A stretch of 64,000 nucleotides of DNA from Magicicada septendecula (Eukaryota > Arthropoda > Insecta > Hemiptera > Cicadidae): assembly GCA_034769895.1 (NCBI GenBank), contig CM068367.1:711474196-711538195 (forward strand). The letters run 5' to 3'. Below, piece by piece: positions 29,386 through 44,071 of this stretch. The notes under the pieces are model-generated. The model was not told the DNA's origin and ran no database searches. It worked only from the letters and a program-made list of their open reading frames with translations. Each line of letters starts with the position of its first letter. Positions within the stretch are counted from its first letter, which is position 1. The position numbers and the translations under genes are program-made.

Positions 29386-31123
29386 ATGAATACTACTGCT
29401 GTAAAATGTGATTTTTGCAGCAAAGAGTTCAGTAAGAGTTCTTATTGTAAAGACCATATTAGAATTGTTCACAAAAGAAATGCCAAAGGTGAGCAAATTG
29501 AAACAACTAAATTTACTTACACTTTGTGTAACAAACAGTATTCCCAAAAAAAAGAATTTGCAGCGACACATCAAATCAACCCATTCTTCTGAGCCAAAAC
29601 AAATTTATAAATGTGATATGTGCACTTATACAACAATTGACCAGAGTAGTTTAAAACGTCACATATTTAAGTTTAAAAATACATAAAAGTGGCAAGAAAT
29701 CCTTAGCACGATCTTTCATGTGTACTCTATGTAGTGCAAAATACGAGCATAAACAGAACCTCATAAAGCATGAAAGAAAATATCATAACATTGGAAAACC
29801 TTCACTTCTGGTTGAAACAAAATATCCTATTTGTAAATTCATAACAAGGAGACCAAAGTGACATAATGAAGAGAATATTTAGTCATTTTGAAAATGTACA
29901 TGGCATTTTTATGAAGTTTGAAAATCACAGTTTTGATTCTGTCAATGAATTTAATGCGTGAAAACAAGAAATTGAAAAAAAACTACTTCTTTTGTTAAAC
30001 AAAAGTCAAATGGAAATGTATCTGTTTACCAATGCCACAGAAGTGGTTTTTACAGGAAACGAGGTGTTAACAAACGTCACATAAAAATTATGGGCACATG
30101 CAAAATACATGCCTTTTATCCAGCAATGATCAAGGTGAAAAAATTAAAAAATGATACTTTGCATGTGTCATATCTTTCTACACATGTTGGCCATAAAAAT
30201 GAGTTAAAACATATTCACTTGACGAAGAAAGAGAGAAACCAAATTGCAACTCGCTTAGCAAGTAAAATACCCCATGAGGAAATTTTAAAAGACATAAGGT
30301 GTTCTATATCAAATTGTGATCTACAAAGAATTCACCTAATGAACAAAAAAGATATTATAAATATTGAAAAAAGCTTTAATCTAAATGATGAAGCCACAAA
30401 ACATCCATCTGACCCTGTAAGCATCGAGGCTTGGGTTGAACATCTTAAAACATCAAAGGACACTGCATTAGTGATTTATAAACCACAAGGTGTAATTACT
30501 TACGAGTTTTCTCAGCTGAAAGAAAACGATTTTCTGTTGGTATTTATGACCAAAGCTCAAAGAACTGTTCTGTATAAATATGGTAATGATGTTGTATGCA
30601 TCGACAGAACGCATGGTCTCATTAATTATAATTTTCAGTTATACACACTTCTAACTATGGATGAAACCAGGGAGGGATTTCCTGCTGCTTTCATGTTTAC
30701 AAACAGAGGGGATGAAACCATTCTACGATTTTTTTTTATAAAATAAAGACTTCATTCGGATGTATTAAAACTCATACATTTATGTCTGATATGGAAGAGA
30801 CGTTCTATTCAACATGGTGTAAAACTATGGGACCTTCAGACAAACGTATTTATTGTGCATGGCATGTTTTAAAGGCTTGGAGAACCAATGTAAATAACAA
30901 AATCAAAACAAAGGAAACACGAGACAAGGTTTCTAAAATGTTACAGACACTGTTGTATGAATTAGACCAAGATGCATTTAAAAAAATGCTCCATGAAGCC
31001 TTGAGAAGAATGTCCAATGATGAACAAACACATTCATTTTATGAGTATTTTGAAAAACAGTATGTAAATAATGAACAATACAGTTTATACGCGCGCACGC
31101 GCACTATAATAAATGTAATTTAG
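29386..31123 (+). pseudogene. MULE transposase relic, unit 10
   Basis: Array-consensus relic with the 9-T split (30090-30746 and 30782-31123). From about 29.63-29.69 kb rightward this unit is the likely left end of the segment duplicated into unit 12. Confidence 0.83.
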
Positions 31124-31358
31124 TAAGTGGCTTAGGAGTATAGTAAAAATTATAGTACGGGACTTAGCATTGTAAGCTTCGAGGTTACGCAATAGTAACA
31201 GCTATTCCCCACCCCTCGCCATCCAGCGTTGTCCCACGTTACACTTGGTTATGCGTAGGCAAAGGCGGGGAGGGCGGGGAGTGAAGCGACATGGCAATAC
31301 CGCAGTCGCCTCGAAGCTTATATTATATTACCTTACAGAGTTAAGGTTTATATACATG

Positions 31359-31558
<200 letters not shown>

Positions 31559-32664
31559 GGGGTACACAATTTAATTTGATAAATGTACTTTAGTAAGCTG
31601 GTTAAAAAATATAGCGAATGAAATGAGTTAGGTTAAGTAAATAAAATTTTATAAGCACTGTTTATTTTACTCAGCTGTCATTACAACTGGTATTAATTTT
31701 AAATCTGTCTGAGTACTTTACATGTAAAAATGTAAATTTTACTTTTTCCATGTGTCTTTGATAAATGTAGCATAGCACATCAGGTATAAAAAGTACCCTC
31801 TCACATCAACAATAAATTAATTATCTTATTTATCTAAGTGTCTGCAATGTCGGAAGTGAAATTGGTGCAAATGCCGCTGTTCACAACTGGCAGAACAGTG
31901 TACCGTGTGTGTGTGTGTGTGTGTACGCGCGCGCGTGCGTACGCTCGCTCACCCACATGACATTTAAGCAAGAAACAGGATATGTGTAAGTTGCATTTTA
32001 GAAATATTTTGCCAGGCTCCTAGTACTACTTATTATAGTGTACTATTTACTATCATTTATGCATTGTACCGGTACCCTATTATACACATTTCACAATTAC
32101 TCTTGTCAAACACTGTCACTATTCTAAGATCTTTCAAGCAAAGATACACATGTCCATCCAAGTTGTGAATAACTCATTAACCAGTAAACAACTGACAAAC
32201 TGTTCTGAGTAATTATGTTTTAAATTAAAATCAACAGAGACAAACTGATATTTTAATTCAGCTTGAGTTAGCCCTTAGTCACTTAAAAGTAAATTAAATG
32301 CCTGGCATCTAGAAACAGTAAAACTGTTTGGATACATAAGCTAAGTCAGGTAGTAAAAATCTGTTGCAAAGTTTCTGAGATTGCCTCTTACAAACTCATA
32401 AAGTAAGAAAACTTACAAACTTTCTCCATTTACAATACTATTAGAGATATTAATAGGAAAACAAAATGAGCACAGAAGAAAAGTACAAATCAGAATTTGC
32501 AGTATGCCTTTATACGGTATAACATATAGGTCTATGTATATGCCATGTTAGTTTATATGGAATATAAATTGTGATTGTTAAATAAAGTTTAGTTGTTACC
32601 GTTTTATCTGAAATTTGCTTATTAAATTTAAATTCTATGGAAACAATGCTATGTTTATTTTCAG

Positions 32665-34391
32665 ATGAATACTACTGCTGTAAAATGTGATTTTTGCAGC
32701 AAAGAGTACTTATTGTAAAGACCATATTAGAATTGTTCACAAAAGAAATGCCAAAGGTGAGCAAATTGAAACAACTAAATTTACTTACACTTTGTGTAAC
32801 AAACAGTATTCCCAAAAAAAAGAATTTGCAGCGACACATCAAATCAACCCATTCTTCTGAGCCAAAACAAATTTATAAATGTGATATGTGCACTTATACA
32901 ACAATTGACCAGAGTAGTTTAAAACGTCACATATTTAAGTTTAAAAATACATAAAAGTGGCAAGAAATCCTTAGCACGATCTTTCATGTGTACTCTATGT
33001 AGTGCAAAATACGAGCATAAACAGAACCTCATAAAGCATGAAAGAAAATATCATAACATTGGAAAACCTTCACTTCTGGTTGAAAGAAAATATCCTAGTT
33101 GTAAATTCATAACAAGGAGACCAAAGTGACATAATGAAGAGAATATTTAGTCATTTTGAAAATGTACATGTCATTTTTATGAAGTTTGAAAATCACAGTT
33201 TTGATTCTGTCAATGAATTTAATGCGTGAAAACAAGAAATTGAAAAAAAACTACTTCTTTTGTTAAACAAAAGTCAAATGGAAATGTATCTGTTTACCAA
33301 TGCCACAGAAGTGGTTTTTACAGGAAACGAGGTGTTAACAAACGTCACATAAAAATTATGGGCACATGCAAAATACATGCCTTTTATCCAGCAATGATCA
33401 AGGTGAAAAAATTAAAAAATGATACTTTGCATGTGTCATATCTTTCTACACATGTTGGCCATAAAAATGAGTTAAAACATATTCACTTGACGAAGAAAGA
33501 GAGAAACCAAATTGCAACACGCTTAGCAAGTAAAATACCCCATGAGGAAATTTTAAAAGACATAAGGTGTTCTATATCAAATTGTGATCTACAAAGAATT
33601 CACCTAATGAACAAAAAAGATATTATAAATATTGAAAAAAGCTTTAATCTAAATGATGAAGCCACAAAACATCCATCTGACCCTGTAAGCATCGAGGCTT
33701 GGGTTGAACATCTTAAAACATCAAAGGACACTGCATTAGTGATTTATAAACCACAAGGTGTAATTACTTACGAGTTTTCTCAGCTGAAAGAAAACGATTT
33801 TCTGTTGGTATTTATGACCAAAGCTCAAAGAACTGTTCTGTATAAATATGGTAATGATGTTGTATGCATCGACAGAACGCATGGTCTCATTAATTATAAT
33901 TTTCAGTTATACACACTTCTAACTATGGATGAAACCAGGGAGGGATTTCCTGCTGCTTTCATGTTTACAAACAGAGGGGATGAAACCATTCTACGATTTT
34001 TTTTTATAAAATAAAGACTTCATTCGGATGTATTAAAACTCATACATTTATGTCTGATATGGAAGAGACGTTCTATTCAACATGGTGTAAAACTATGGGA
34101 CCTTCAGACAAACGTATTTATTGTGCATGGCATGTTTTAAAGGCTTGGAGAACCAATGTAAATAACAAAATCAAAACAAAGGAAACACGAGACAAGGTTT
34201 CTAAAATGTTACAGACACTGTTGTATGAATTAGACCAAGATGCATTTAAAAAAATGCTCCATGAAGCCTTGAGAAGAATGTCCAATGATGAACAAACACA
34301 TTCATTTTATGAGTATTTTGAAAAACAGTATGTAAATAATGAACAATACAGTTTATACGCGCGCACGCGCACTATAATAAATGTAATTTAG
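32665..34391 (+). pseudogene. MULE transposase relic, unit 11
   Basis: Finger 1 is broken by an 11-bp deletion between two AGAGTTC direct repeats, which looks like slippage. The core is split by the 9-T run (33358-34014 and 34050-34391). Private differences from unit 13 are AGAGTACTTATTG at 32703 and CATGTCATTTT at about 33168. Confidence 0.83.
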
Positions 34392-34626
34392 TAAGTGGCT
34401 TAGGAGTATAGTAAAAATTATAGTACGGGACTTAGCATTGTAAGCTTCGAGGTTACGCAATAGTAACAGCTATTCCCCACCCCTCGCCATCCAGCGTTGT
34501 CCCACGTTACACTTGGTTATGCGTAGGCAAAGGCGGGGAGGGCGGGGAGTGAAGCGACATGGCAATACCGCAGTCGCCTCGAAGCTTATATTATATTACC
34601 TTACAGAGGTAAGGTTTATATACATG

Positions 34627-34627
<1 letters not shown>

Positions 34628-34657
<30 letters not shown>
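34628..34657 (+). repeat. Short (TG)n tract, unit 11
   Basis: About 30 bp, followed by GAGGGGGTAC. Confidence 0.95.
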
Positions 34658-34658
<1 letters not shown>

Positions 34659-35754
34659 AGGGGGTACACAATTTAATTTGATAAATGTACTTTAGTAAGC
34701 TAGTTAAAAAATATAGCGAATGAAATGAGTTAGGTTAAGTAAATAAAATTTTATAAGCACTGTTTATTTTACTCAGCTGTCATTACAACTGGTATTAATT
34801 TTAAATCTGTCTGAGTACTTTACATGTAAAAATATAAATTTTACTTTTTCCATGTGTGTTTGATAAATGTAGCATAGCACATCAGGTATAAAAAGTACCC
34901 TCTCACATCAACAATAAATTAATTATCTTATTTATCAAAGTGTCTGCAAGTGAAATTGGTGCAAATGCCGCTGTTCACAACTGGCAGAACAGTGTACCGT
35001 ATGTGTGTGTGTGTACGCACGCGCGTGAGTATGCTCGCTCACCCACATGACATTTAAGCAAGAAACAGGATATGTGTAAGTTGCATTTTAGAAATATTTT
35101 GCCAGGCTCCTAGTACTACTTATTATAGTGTACTATTTACTATCATTTATGCATTGTACCGGTACCCTATTATACACATTTCACAATTACTCTTGTCAAA
35201 CACTGTCACTATTCTAAGATCTTTCAAGCAAAGATACACATGTCCATCCAAGTTGTGAATAACTCATTAACCAGTAAACAACTGACAAACTGTTCTGAGT
35301 AATTATGTTTTAAATTAAAATCAACAGAGACAAACTGATATTTTAATTCAGCTTGAGTTAGCCCTTAGTCACTTAAAAGTAAACTAAATGCCTGGCATCT
35401 AGAAACAGTAAAACTGTTTGGATACATAAGCTAAGTCAGGTAGTAAAAATCTGTTGCAAAGTTTCTGAGATTGACTCTTACAAACTCATAAAGTAAGAAA
35501 ACTTACAAACTTTCTCCATTTACAATACTATTAGAGATATTAATAGGAAAACAAAATGACCACAGAAGAAAAGTACAAATCAGAATTTGCAGTATGCCTT
35601 TATACGGTATAACATATAGGTCTATGTATATGCCATGTTAGTTTATATGGAATATAAATTGTGATTGTTAAATAAAGTTTAGTTGTTACCGTTTTATCTG
35701 AAATTTGCTTATTAAATTTAAATTCTATGAAAACAATGCTATGTTTATTTTCAG

Positions 35755-37491
35755 ATGAATACTTCTGCTGTAAAATGTGATTTTTGCAGCAAAGAGTTCA
35801 GTAAGAGTTCTTATTGTAAAGACCATATTAGAATTGTTCACAAAAGAAATGCCAAAGGTGAGCAAATTGAAACAACTAAATTTACTTACACTTTGTGTAA
35901 CAAACAGTATTCCCAAAAAAAGAATTTGCAGCGACACATCAAATCAACCCATTCTTCTGAGCCAAAACAAATTTATAAATGTGATACGTGAACTTATACA
36001 ACAATTGACCAGAGTAGTTTAAAACGTCACATATTTAAGTTTAAAAATACATAAAAGTGGCAAGAAATCCTTAGCACGATCTTTCATGTGTACTCTATGT
36101 AGTGCAAAATACGAGCATAAACAGAACCTCATAAAGCATGAAAGAAAATATCATAACATTGGAAAACCTTCACTTCTGGTTGAAACAAAATATCCTATTT
36201 GTAAATTCATAACAAGGAGACCAAAGTGACATAATGAAGAGAATATTTAGTCATTTTGAAAATGTACATGGCATTTTTATGAAGTTTGAAAATCACAGTT
36301 TTGATTCTGTCAATGAATTTAATGCGTGAAAACAAGAAATTGAAAAAAAACTACTTCTTTTGTTAAACAAAAGTCAAATGGAAATGTATCTGTTTACCAA
36401 TGCCACAGAAGTGGTTTTTACAGGAAACGAGGTGTTAACAAACGTCACATAAAAATTATGGGCACATGCAAAATACATGCCTTTTATCCAGCAATGATCA
36501 AGGTGAAAAAATTAAAAAATGATACTTTGCATGTGTCATATCTTTCTACACATGTTGGCCATAAAAATGAGTTAAAACATATTCACTTGACGAAGAAAGA
36601 GAGAAACCAAATTGCAACTCGCTTAGCAAGTAAAATACCCCATGAGGAAATTTTAAAAGACATAAGGTGTTCTATATCAAATTGTGATCTACAAAGAATT
36701 CACCTAATGAACAAAAAAGATATTATAAATATTGAAAAAAGCTTTAATCTAAATGATGAAGCCACAAAACATCCATCTGACCCTGTAAGCATCGAGGCTT
36801 GGGTTGAACATCTTAAAACATCAAAGGACACTGCATTAGTGATTTATAAACCACAAGGTGTAATTACTTACGAGTTTTCTCAGCTGAAAGAAAACGATTT
36901 TCTGTTGGTATTTATGACCAAAGCTCAAAGAACTGTTCTGTATAAATATGGTAATGATGTTGTATGCATCGACAGAACGCATGGTCTCATTAATTATAAT
37001 TTTCAGTTATACACACTTCTAACTATGGATGAAACCAGGGAGGGATTTCCTGCTGCTTTCATGTTTACAAACAGAGGGGATGAAACCATTCTACGATTTT
37101 TTTTTATAAAATAAAGACTTCATTCGGATGTATTAAAACTCATACATTTATGTCTGATATGGAAGAGACGTTCTATTCAACATGGTGTAAAACTATGGGA
37201 CCTTCAGACAAACGTATTTATTGTGCATGGCATGTTTTAAAGGCTTGGAGAACCAATGTAAATAACAAAATCAAAACAAAGGAAACACGAGACAAGGTTT
37301 CTAAAATGTTACAGACACTGTTGTATGAATTAGACCAAGATGCATTTAAAAAAATGCTCCATGAAGCCTTGAGAAGAATGTCCAATGATGAACAAACACA
37401 TTCATTTTATGAGTATTTTGAAAAACAGTATGTAAATAATGAACAATACAGTTTATACGCGCGCACGCGCACTATAATAAATGTAATTTAG
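35755..37491 (+). pseudogene. MULE transposase relic, unit 12 (finger 2 in frame)
   Basis: The A run has 7 residues (35915-35921), so fingers 1 and 2 are read in one frame, probably the ancestral state. The frame then stops at a TGA that replaces the second Cys codon of finger 3 (GATACGTGAACT at about 35985). The core is split by the 9-T run (36458-37114 and 37150-37491). Confidence 0.83.
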
Positions 37492-37726
37492 TAAGTGGCT
37501 TAGGAGTATAGTAAAAATTATAGTACGGGACTTAGCATTGTAAGCTTCGAGGTTACGCAATAGTAACAGCTATTCCCCACCCCTCGCCATCCAGCGTTGT
37601 CCCACGTTACACTTGGTTATGCGTAGGCAAAGGCGGGGAGGGCGGGGAGTGAAGCGACATGGCAATACCGCAGTCGCCTCGAAGCTTATATTATATTACC
37701 TTACAGAGTTAAGGTTTATATACATG

Positions 37727-37936
<210 letters not shown>

Positions 37937-39042
37937 GGGGTACACAATTTAATTTGATAAATGTACTTTAGTAAGCTGGTTAAAAAATATAGCGAATGAA
38001 ATGAGTTAGGTTAAGTAAATAAAATTTTATAAGCACTGTTTATTTTACTCAGCTGTCATTACAACTGGTATTAATTTTAAATCTGTCTGAGTACTTTACA
38101 TGTAAAAATGTAAATTTTACTTTTTCCATGTGTCTTTGATAAATGTAGCATAGCACATCAGGTATAAAAAGTACCCTCTCACATCAACAATAAATTAATT
38201 ATCTTATTTATCTAAGTGTCTGCAATGTCGGAAGTGAAATTGGTGCAAATGCCGCTGTTCACAACTGGCAGAACAGTGTACCGTGTGTGTGTGTGTGTGT
38301 GTACGCGCGCGCGTGCGTACGCTCGCTCACCCACATGACATTTAAGCAAGAAACAGGATATGTGTAAGTTGCATTTTAGAAATATTTTGCCAGGCTCCTA
38401 GTACTACTTATTATAGTGTACTATTTACTATCATTTATGCATTGTACCGGTACCCTATTATACACATTTCACAATTACTCTTGTCAAACACTGTCACTAT
38501 TCTAAGATCTTTCAAGCAAAGATACACATGTCCATCCAAGTTGTGAATAACTCATTAACCAGTAAACAACTGACAAACTGTTCTGAGTAATTATGTTTTA
38601 AATTAAAATCAACAGAGACAAACTGATATTTTAATTCAGCTTGAGTTAGCCCTTAGTCACTTAAAAGTAAATTAAATGCCTGGCATCTAGAAACAGTAAA
38701 ACTGTTTGGATACATAAGCTAAGTCAGGTAGTAAAAATCTGTTGCAAAGTTTCTGAGATTGCCTCTTACAAACTCATAAAGTAAGAAAACTTACAAACTT
38801 TCTCCATTTACAATACTATTAGAGATATTAATAGGAAAACAAAATGAGCACAGAAGAAAAGTACAAATCAGAATTTGCAGTATGCCTTTATACGGTATAA
38901 CATATAGGTCTATGTATATGCCATGTTAGTTTATATGGAATATAAATTGTGATTGTTAAATAAAGTTTAGTTGTTACCGTTTTATCTGAAATTTGCTTAT
39001 TAAATTTAAATTCTATGGAAACAATGCTATGTTTATTTTCAG

Positions 39043-40769
39043 ATGAATACTACTGCTGTAAAATGTGATTTTTGCAGCAAAGAGTTCTTATTGTAAAGAC
39101 CATATTAGAATTGTTCACAAAAGAAATGCCAAAGGTGAGCAAATTGAAACAACTAAATTTACTTACACTTTGTGTAACAAACAGTATTCCCAAAAAAAAG
39201 AATTTGCAGCGACACATCAAATCAACCCATTCTTCTGAGCCAAAACAAATTTATAAATGTGATATGTGCACTTATACAACAATTGACCAGAGTAGTTTAA
39301 AACGTCACATATTTAAGTTTAAAAATACATAAAAGTGGCAAGAAATCCTTAGCACGATCTTTCATGTGTACTCTATGTAGTGCAAAATACGAGCATAAAC
39401 AGAACCTCATAAAGCATGAAAGAAAATATCATAACATTGGAAAACCTTCACTTCTGGTTGAAAGAAAATATCCTAGTTGTAAATTCATAACAAGGAGACC
39501 AAAGTGACATAATGAAGAGAATATTTAGTCATTTTGAAAATGTACATGGCATTTTTATGAAGTTTGAAAATCACAGTTTTGATTCTGTCAATGAATTTAA
39601 TGCGTGAAAACAAGAAATTGAAAAAAAACTACTTCTTTTGTTAAACAAAAGTCAAATGGAAATGTATCTGTTTACCAATGCCACAGAAGTGGTTTTTACA
39701 GGAAACGAGGTGTTAACAAACGTCACATAAAAATTATGGGCACATGCAAAATACATGCCTTTTATCCAGCAATGATCAAGGTGAAAAAATTAAAAAATGA
39801 TACTTTGCATGTGTCATATCTTTCTACACATGTTGGCCATAAAAATGAGTTAAAACATATTCACTTGACGAAGAAAGAGAGAAACCAAATTGCAACACGC
39901 TTAGCAAGTAAAATACCCCATGAGGAAATTTTAAAAGACATAAGGTGTTCTATATCAAATTGTGATCTACAAAGAATTCACCTAATGAACAAAAAAGATA
40001 TTATAAATATTGAAAAAAGCTTTAATCTAAATGATGAAGCCACAAAACATCCATCTGACCCTGTAAGCATCGAGGCTTGGGTTGAACATCTTAAAACATC
40101 AAAGGACACTGCATTAGTGATTTATAAACCACAAGGTGTAATTACTTACGAGTTTTCTCAGCTGAAAGAAAACGATTTTCTGTTGGTATTTATGACCAAA
40201 GCTCAAAGAACTGTTCTGTATAAATATGGTAATGATGTTGTATGCATCGACAGAACGCATGGTCTCATTAATTATAATTTTCAGTTATACACACTTCTAA
40301 CTATGGATGAAACCAGGGAGGGATTTCCTGCTGCTTTCATGTTTACAAACAGAGGGGATGAAACCATTCTACGATTTTTTTTTATAAAATAAAGACTTCA
40401 TTCGGATGTATTAAAACTCATACATTTATGTCTGATATGGAAGAGACGTTCTATTCAACATGGTGTAAAACTATGGGACCTTCAGACAAACGTATTTATT
40501 GTGCATGGCATGTTTTAAAGGCTTGGAGAACCAATGTAAATAACAAAATCAAAACAAAGGAAACACGAGACAAGGTTTCTAAAATGTTACAGACACTGTT
40601 GTATGAATTAGACCAAGATGCATTTAAAAAAATGCTCCATGAAGCCTTGAGAAGAATGTCCAATGATGAACAAACACATTCATTTTATGAGTATTTTGAA
40701 AAACAGTATGTAAATAATGAACAATACAGTTTATACGCGCGCACGCGCACTATAATAAATGTAATTTAG
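39043..40769 (+). pseudogene. MULE transposase relic, unit 13
   Basis: Same 11-bp finger deletion and 9-T split as unit 11 (39736-40392 and 40428-40769). It lacks the two substitutions private to unit 11. Confidence 0.83.
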
Positions 40770-41004
40770 TAAGTGGCTTAGGAGTATAGTAAAAATTATA
40801 GTACGGGACTTAGCATTGTAAGCTTCGAGGTTACGCAATAGTAACAGCTATTCCCCACCCCTCGCCATCCAGCGTTGTCCCACGTTACACTTGGTTATGC
40901 GTAGGCAAAGGCGGGGAGGGCGGGGAGTGAAGCGACATGGCAATACCGCAGTCGCCTCGAAGCTTATATTATATTACCTTACAGAGGTAAGGTTTATATA
41001 CATG

Positions 41005-41005
<1 letters not shown>

Positions 41006-41035
<30 letters not shown>
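41006..41035 (+). repeat. Short (TG)n tract, unit 13
   Basis: About 30 bp, same ending as in unit 11. Confidence 0.95.
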
Positions 41036-41036
<1 letters not shown>

Positions 41037-41258
41037 AGGGGGTACACAATTTAATTTGATAAATGTACTTTAGTAAGCTAGTTAAAAAATATAGCGAATG
41101 AAATGAGTTAGGTTAAGTAAATAAAATTTTATAAGCACTGTTTATTTTACTCAGCTGTCATTACAACTGGTATTAATTTTAAATCTGTCTGAGTACTTTA
41201 CATGTAAAAATATAAATTTTACTTTTTCCATGTGTGTTTGATAAATGTAGCATAGCAC

Positions 41259-44071
41259 ATCAGGTATAAAAAGTACCCTCTCACATCAACAATAAATTAA
41301 TTATCTTATTTATCAAAGTGTCTGCAAGTGAAATTGGTGCAAATGCCGCTGTTCACAACTGGCAGAACAGTGTACCGTATGTGTGTGTGTGTACGCACGC
41401 GCGTGAGTATGCTCGCTCACCCACATGACATTTAAGCAAGAAACAGGATATGTGTAAGTTGCATTTTAGAAATATTTTGCCAGGCTCCTAGTACTACTTA
41501 TTATAGTGTACTATTTACTATCATTTATGCATTGTACCGGTACCCTATTATACACATTTCACAATTACTCTTGTCAAACACTGTCACTATTCTAAGATCT
41601 TTCAAGCAAAGATACACATGTCCATCCAAGTTGTGAATAACTCATTAACCAGTAAACAACTGACAAACTGTTCTGAGTAATTATGTTTTAAATTAAAATC
41701 AACAGAGACAAACTGATATTTTAATTCAGCTTGAGTTAGCCCTTAGTCACTTAAAAGTAAACTAAATGCCTGGCATCTAGAAACAGTAAAACTGTTTGGA
41801 TACATAAGCTAAGTCAGGTAGTAAAAATCTGTTGCAAAGTTTCTGAGATTGACTCTTACAAACTCATAAAGTAAGAAAACTTACAAACTTTCTCCATTTA
41901 CAATACTATTAGAGATATTAATAGGAAAACAAAATGACCACAGAAGAAAAGTACAAATCAGAATTTGCAGTATGCCTTTATACGGTATAACATATAGGTC
42001 TATGTATATGCCATGTTAGTTTATATGGAATATAAATTGTGATTGTTAAATAAAGTTTAGTTGTTACCGTTTTATCTGAAATTTGCTTATTAAATTTAAA
42101 TTCTATGAAAACAATGCTATGTTTATTTTCAGATGAATACTTCTGCTGTAAAATGTGATTTTTGCAGCAAAGAGTTCAGTAAGAGTTCTTATTGTAAAGA
42201 CCATATTAGAATTGTTCACAAAAGAAATGCCAAAGGTGAGCAAATTGAAACAACTAAATTTACTTACACTTTGTGTAACAAACAGTATTCCCAAAAAAAG
42301 AATTTGCAGCGACACATCAAATCAACCCATTCTTCTGAGCCAAAACAAATTTATAAATGTGATACGTGAACTTATACAACAATTGACCAGAGTAGTTTAA
42401 AACGTCACATATTTAAGTTTAAAAATACATAAATGTGGCAAGAAATCCTTAGCACGATCTTTCACTTATCTAAAAATGAAACTTTTACTTGTGAAACTTA
42501 CTGTTTATTTTCTTCTCGTTGAACGCGTTTCAGCATACGTATTCGCCTTCTTCAGCTTTGAGACAATAGGCGAATACGTACGCTGAAACGCGTTCAACGA
42601 GAAGAAAATAAACAGTAAGTTTCACAAGTAAAAGTTTCATTTTTAGATAAGTGTTAGTGCTGTGAAAGAAGAGATGAATAATCAAGACAACGATCTTTCA
42701 TGTGTACTCTTTGTAGTGCAAAATACGAGCATAAACAGAACCTCATAAAGCATGAAAGAAAATATCATAACATTGGAAAACCTTCACTTTTGGTTGAAAG
42801 AAAATATCCTATTTGTAAATTCATAACAAGGAGACCAAAGTGTCATAATGAAGAGAATATTTACTCATTTTGAAAATGTACATGGCATTTTTATGAAGTT
42901 TGAACATCACAGGTTTGATTCTGTCGATGAATTTAAAGCGTGGAAACAAGAAATTGAAAAAAAAAAACAACTTCTTTTGTTAAACAAAAGTCAAATGGAA
43001 ATGTAGCTGTTTACCAATGCCACAGAAGTGGTTTTTACAGGAAACGAGGTGTTAACAAACGTCACATAAAAATTATGGGCACATGTAAAATAAATGCCTT
43101 TTGTCCAGCAATTATAAAGGTGAAAAAATTTAAAAATGATACTTTGAATGTGTCATATCTTTCTACACATGTTGGCCATAAAAATGAGTTAAAACATATT
43201 CACTTGACGAAGAAAGAGAGAAACCAAATTGCAACTGACTTAGCAAGTAAAATACCCCATAAGGAAGTTTTAAAAGACATAAGGTGTTCTATATCAAATT
43301 GTGATCTACAAAGAATTCACCTAGTGAACAGAAAAGATATTATAAATATTGAAAAAAGCTTTAATCTAAATGATGAAGCCACAAAACATCCATTTGACCC
43401 TGTAAGCATCGAGGCTTGGGGGGTTGAACATCTTAAAACATCAAAGGACACTGCCTTAGTGATTTATAAACCACAAGGTGTAATTACTTACGAGTTTTCT
43501 CAGCTGAAAGAAGACGATTTTCTGTTGTTATTTATGACCAAAGCTCAAAGAACTGTTCTGTATAAATATGGTAATGATGTTGTATGCATCGACAGAACGC
43601 ATGGTCTCAGCAATTATAATTTTCAGTTATACACATTTCTAACTATGGATGAAACCAGGGAGGGATTTCCTGCTGCTTTCATGTTTACAAACAGAGGGGA
43701 TGAAACCATTCTACGATTTTTTTTTTATAAAATAAAGACTTCATTCGGATGTATTAAAACTCATACATTTATGTCTGCTATGGAAGATACGTTCTATTCA
43801 ACATGGTGTAAAACTATGGGACCTTCAGACAACCATATTTATTGTGCATGGCATGTTTTAAAGGCTTGGAGAACCAATGTAAATAACAAAATCAAAACAA
43901 AGGAAACACGAGACAAGGTTTCTAAAGTGTTACAGACACTGTTGTATGAATTAGACCATGATGCATTTAAAAAATGCTCCATGAAGCCTTGAGAAGAATG
44001 TCCAATGATGAACAAACACATTCATTTTATGAGTATTTTGAAAAACAGTATGTAAATGATGAACAATACAG
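41259..44071 (+). repeat. Edge monomer 14, interrupted and diverged
   Basis: From 41259 to about 42433 it is almost identical to the left part of unit 12, at a constant 6378-bp offset. A 225-bp foldback follows at 42465-42689. From 42690 to 44071 it is visibly more diverged from all other units than they are from each other. After GAACAATACAG at 44071 it continues as MULE sequence instead of switching to the satellite tail. It has no GC-rich segment and no GT tract. Confidence 0.9.

Larger units (their letters stand above)
31779..34880 (+). repeat. Satellite monomer 11 (type C)
   Basis: 3102 bp. It shares with unit 13 an 8-bp insertion giving CTGCAATGTCGGAAGTG, CTATGGAAAC, an 11-bp zinc-finger deletion, TATCCTAGTTG, AACACGCTTAG and a short GT tract ending GTGGAGGGGG. 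I saw only about two substitutions between units 11 and 13. Confidence 0.95.
38157..41258 (+). repeat. Satellite monomer 13 (type C, duplicate of unit 11)
   Basis: 3102 bp, the same length as unit 11 and exactly 6378 bp downstream of it. It carries all the unit 11 diagnostic variants listed there. Confidence 0.95.
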
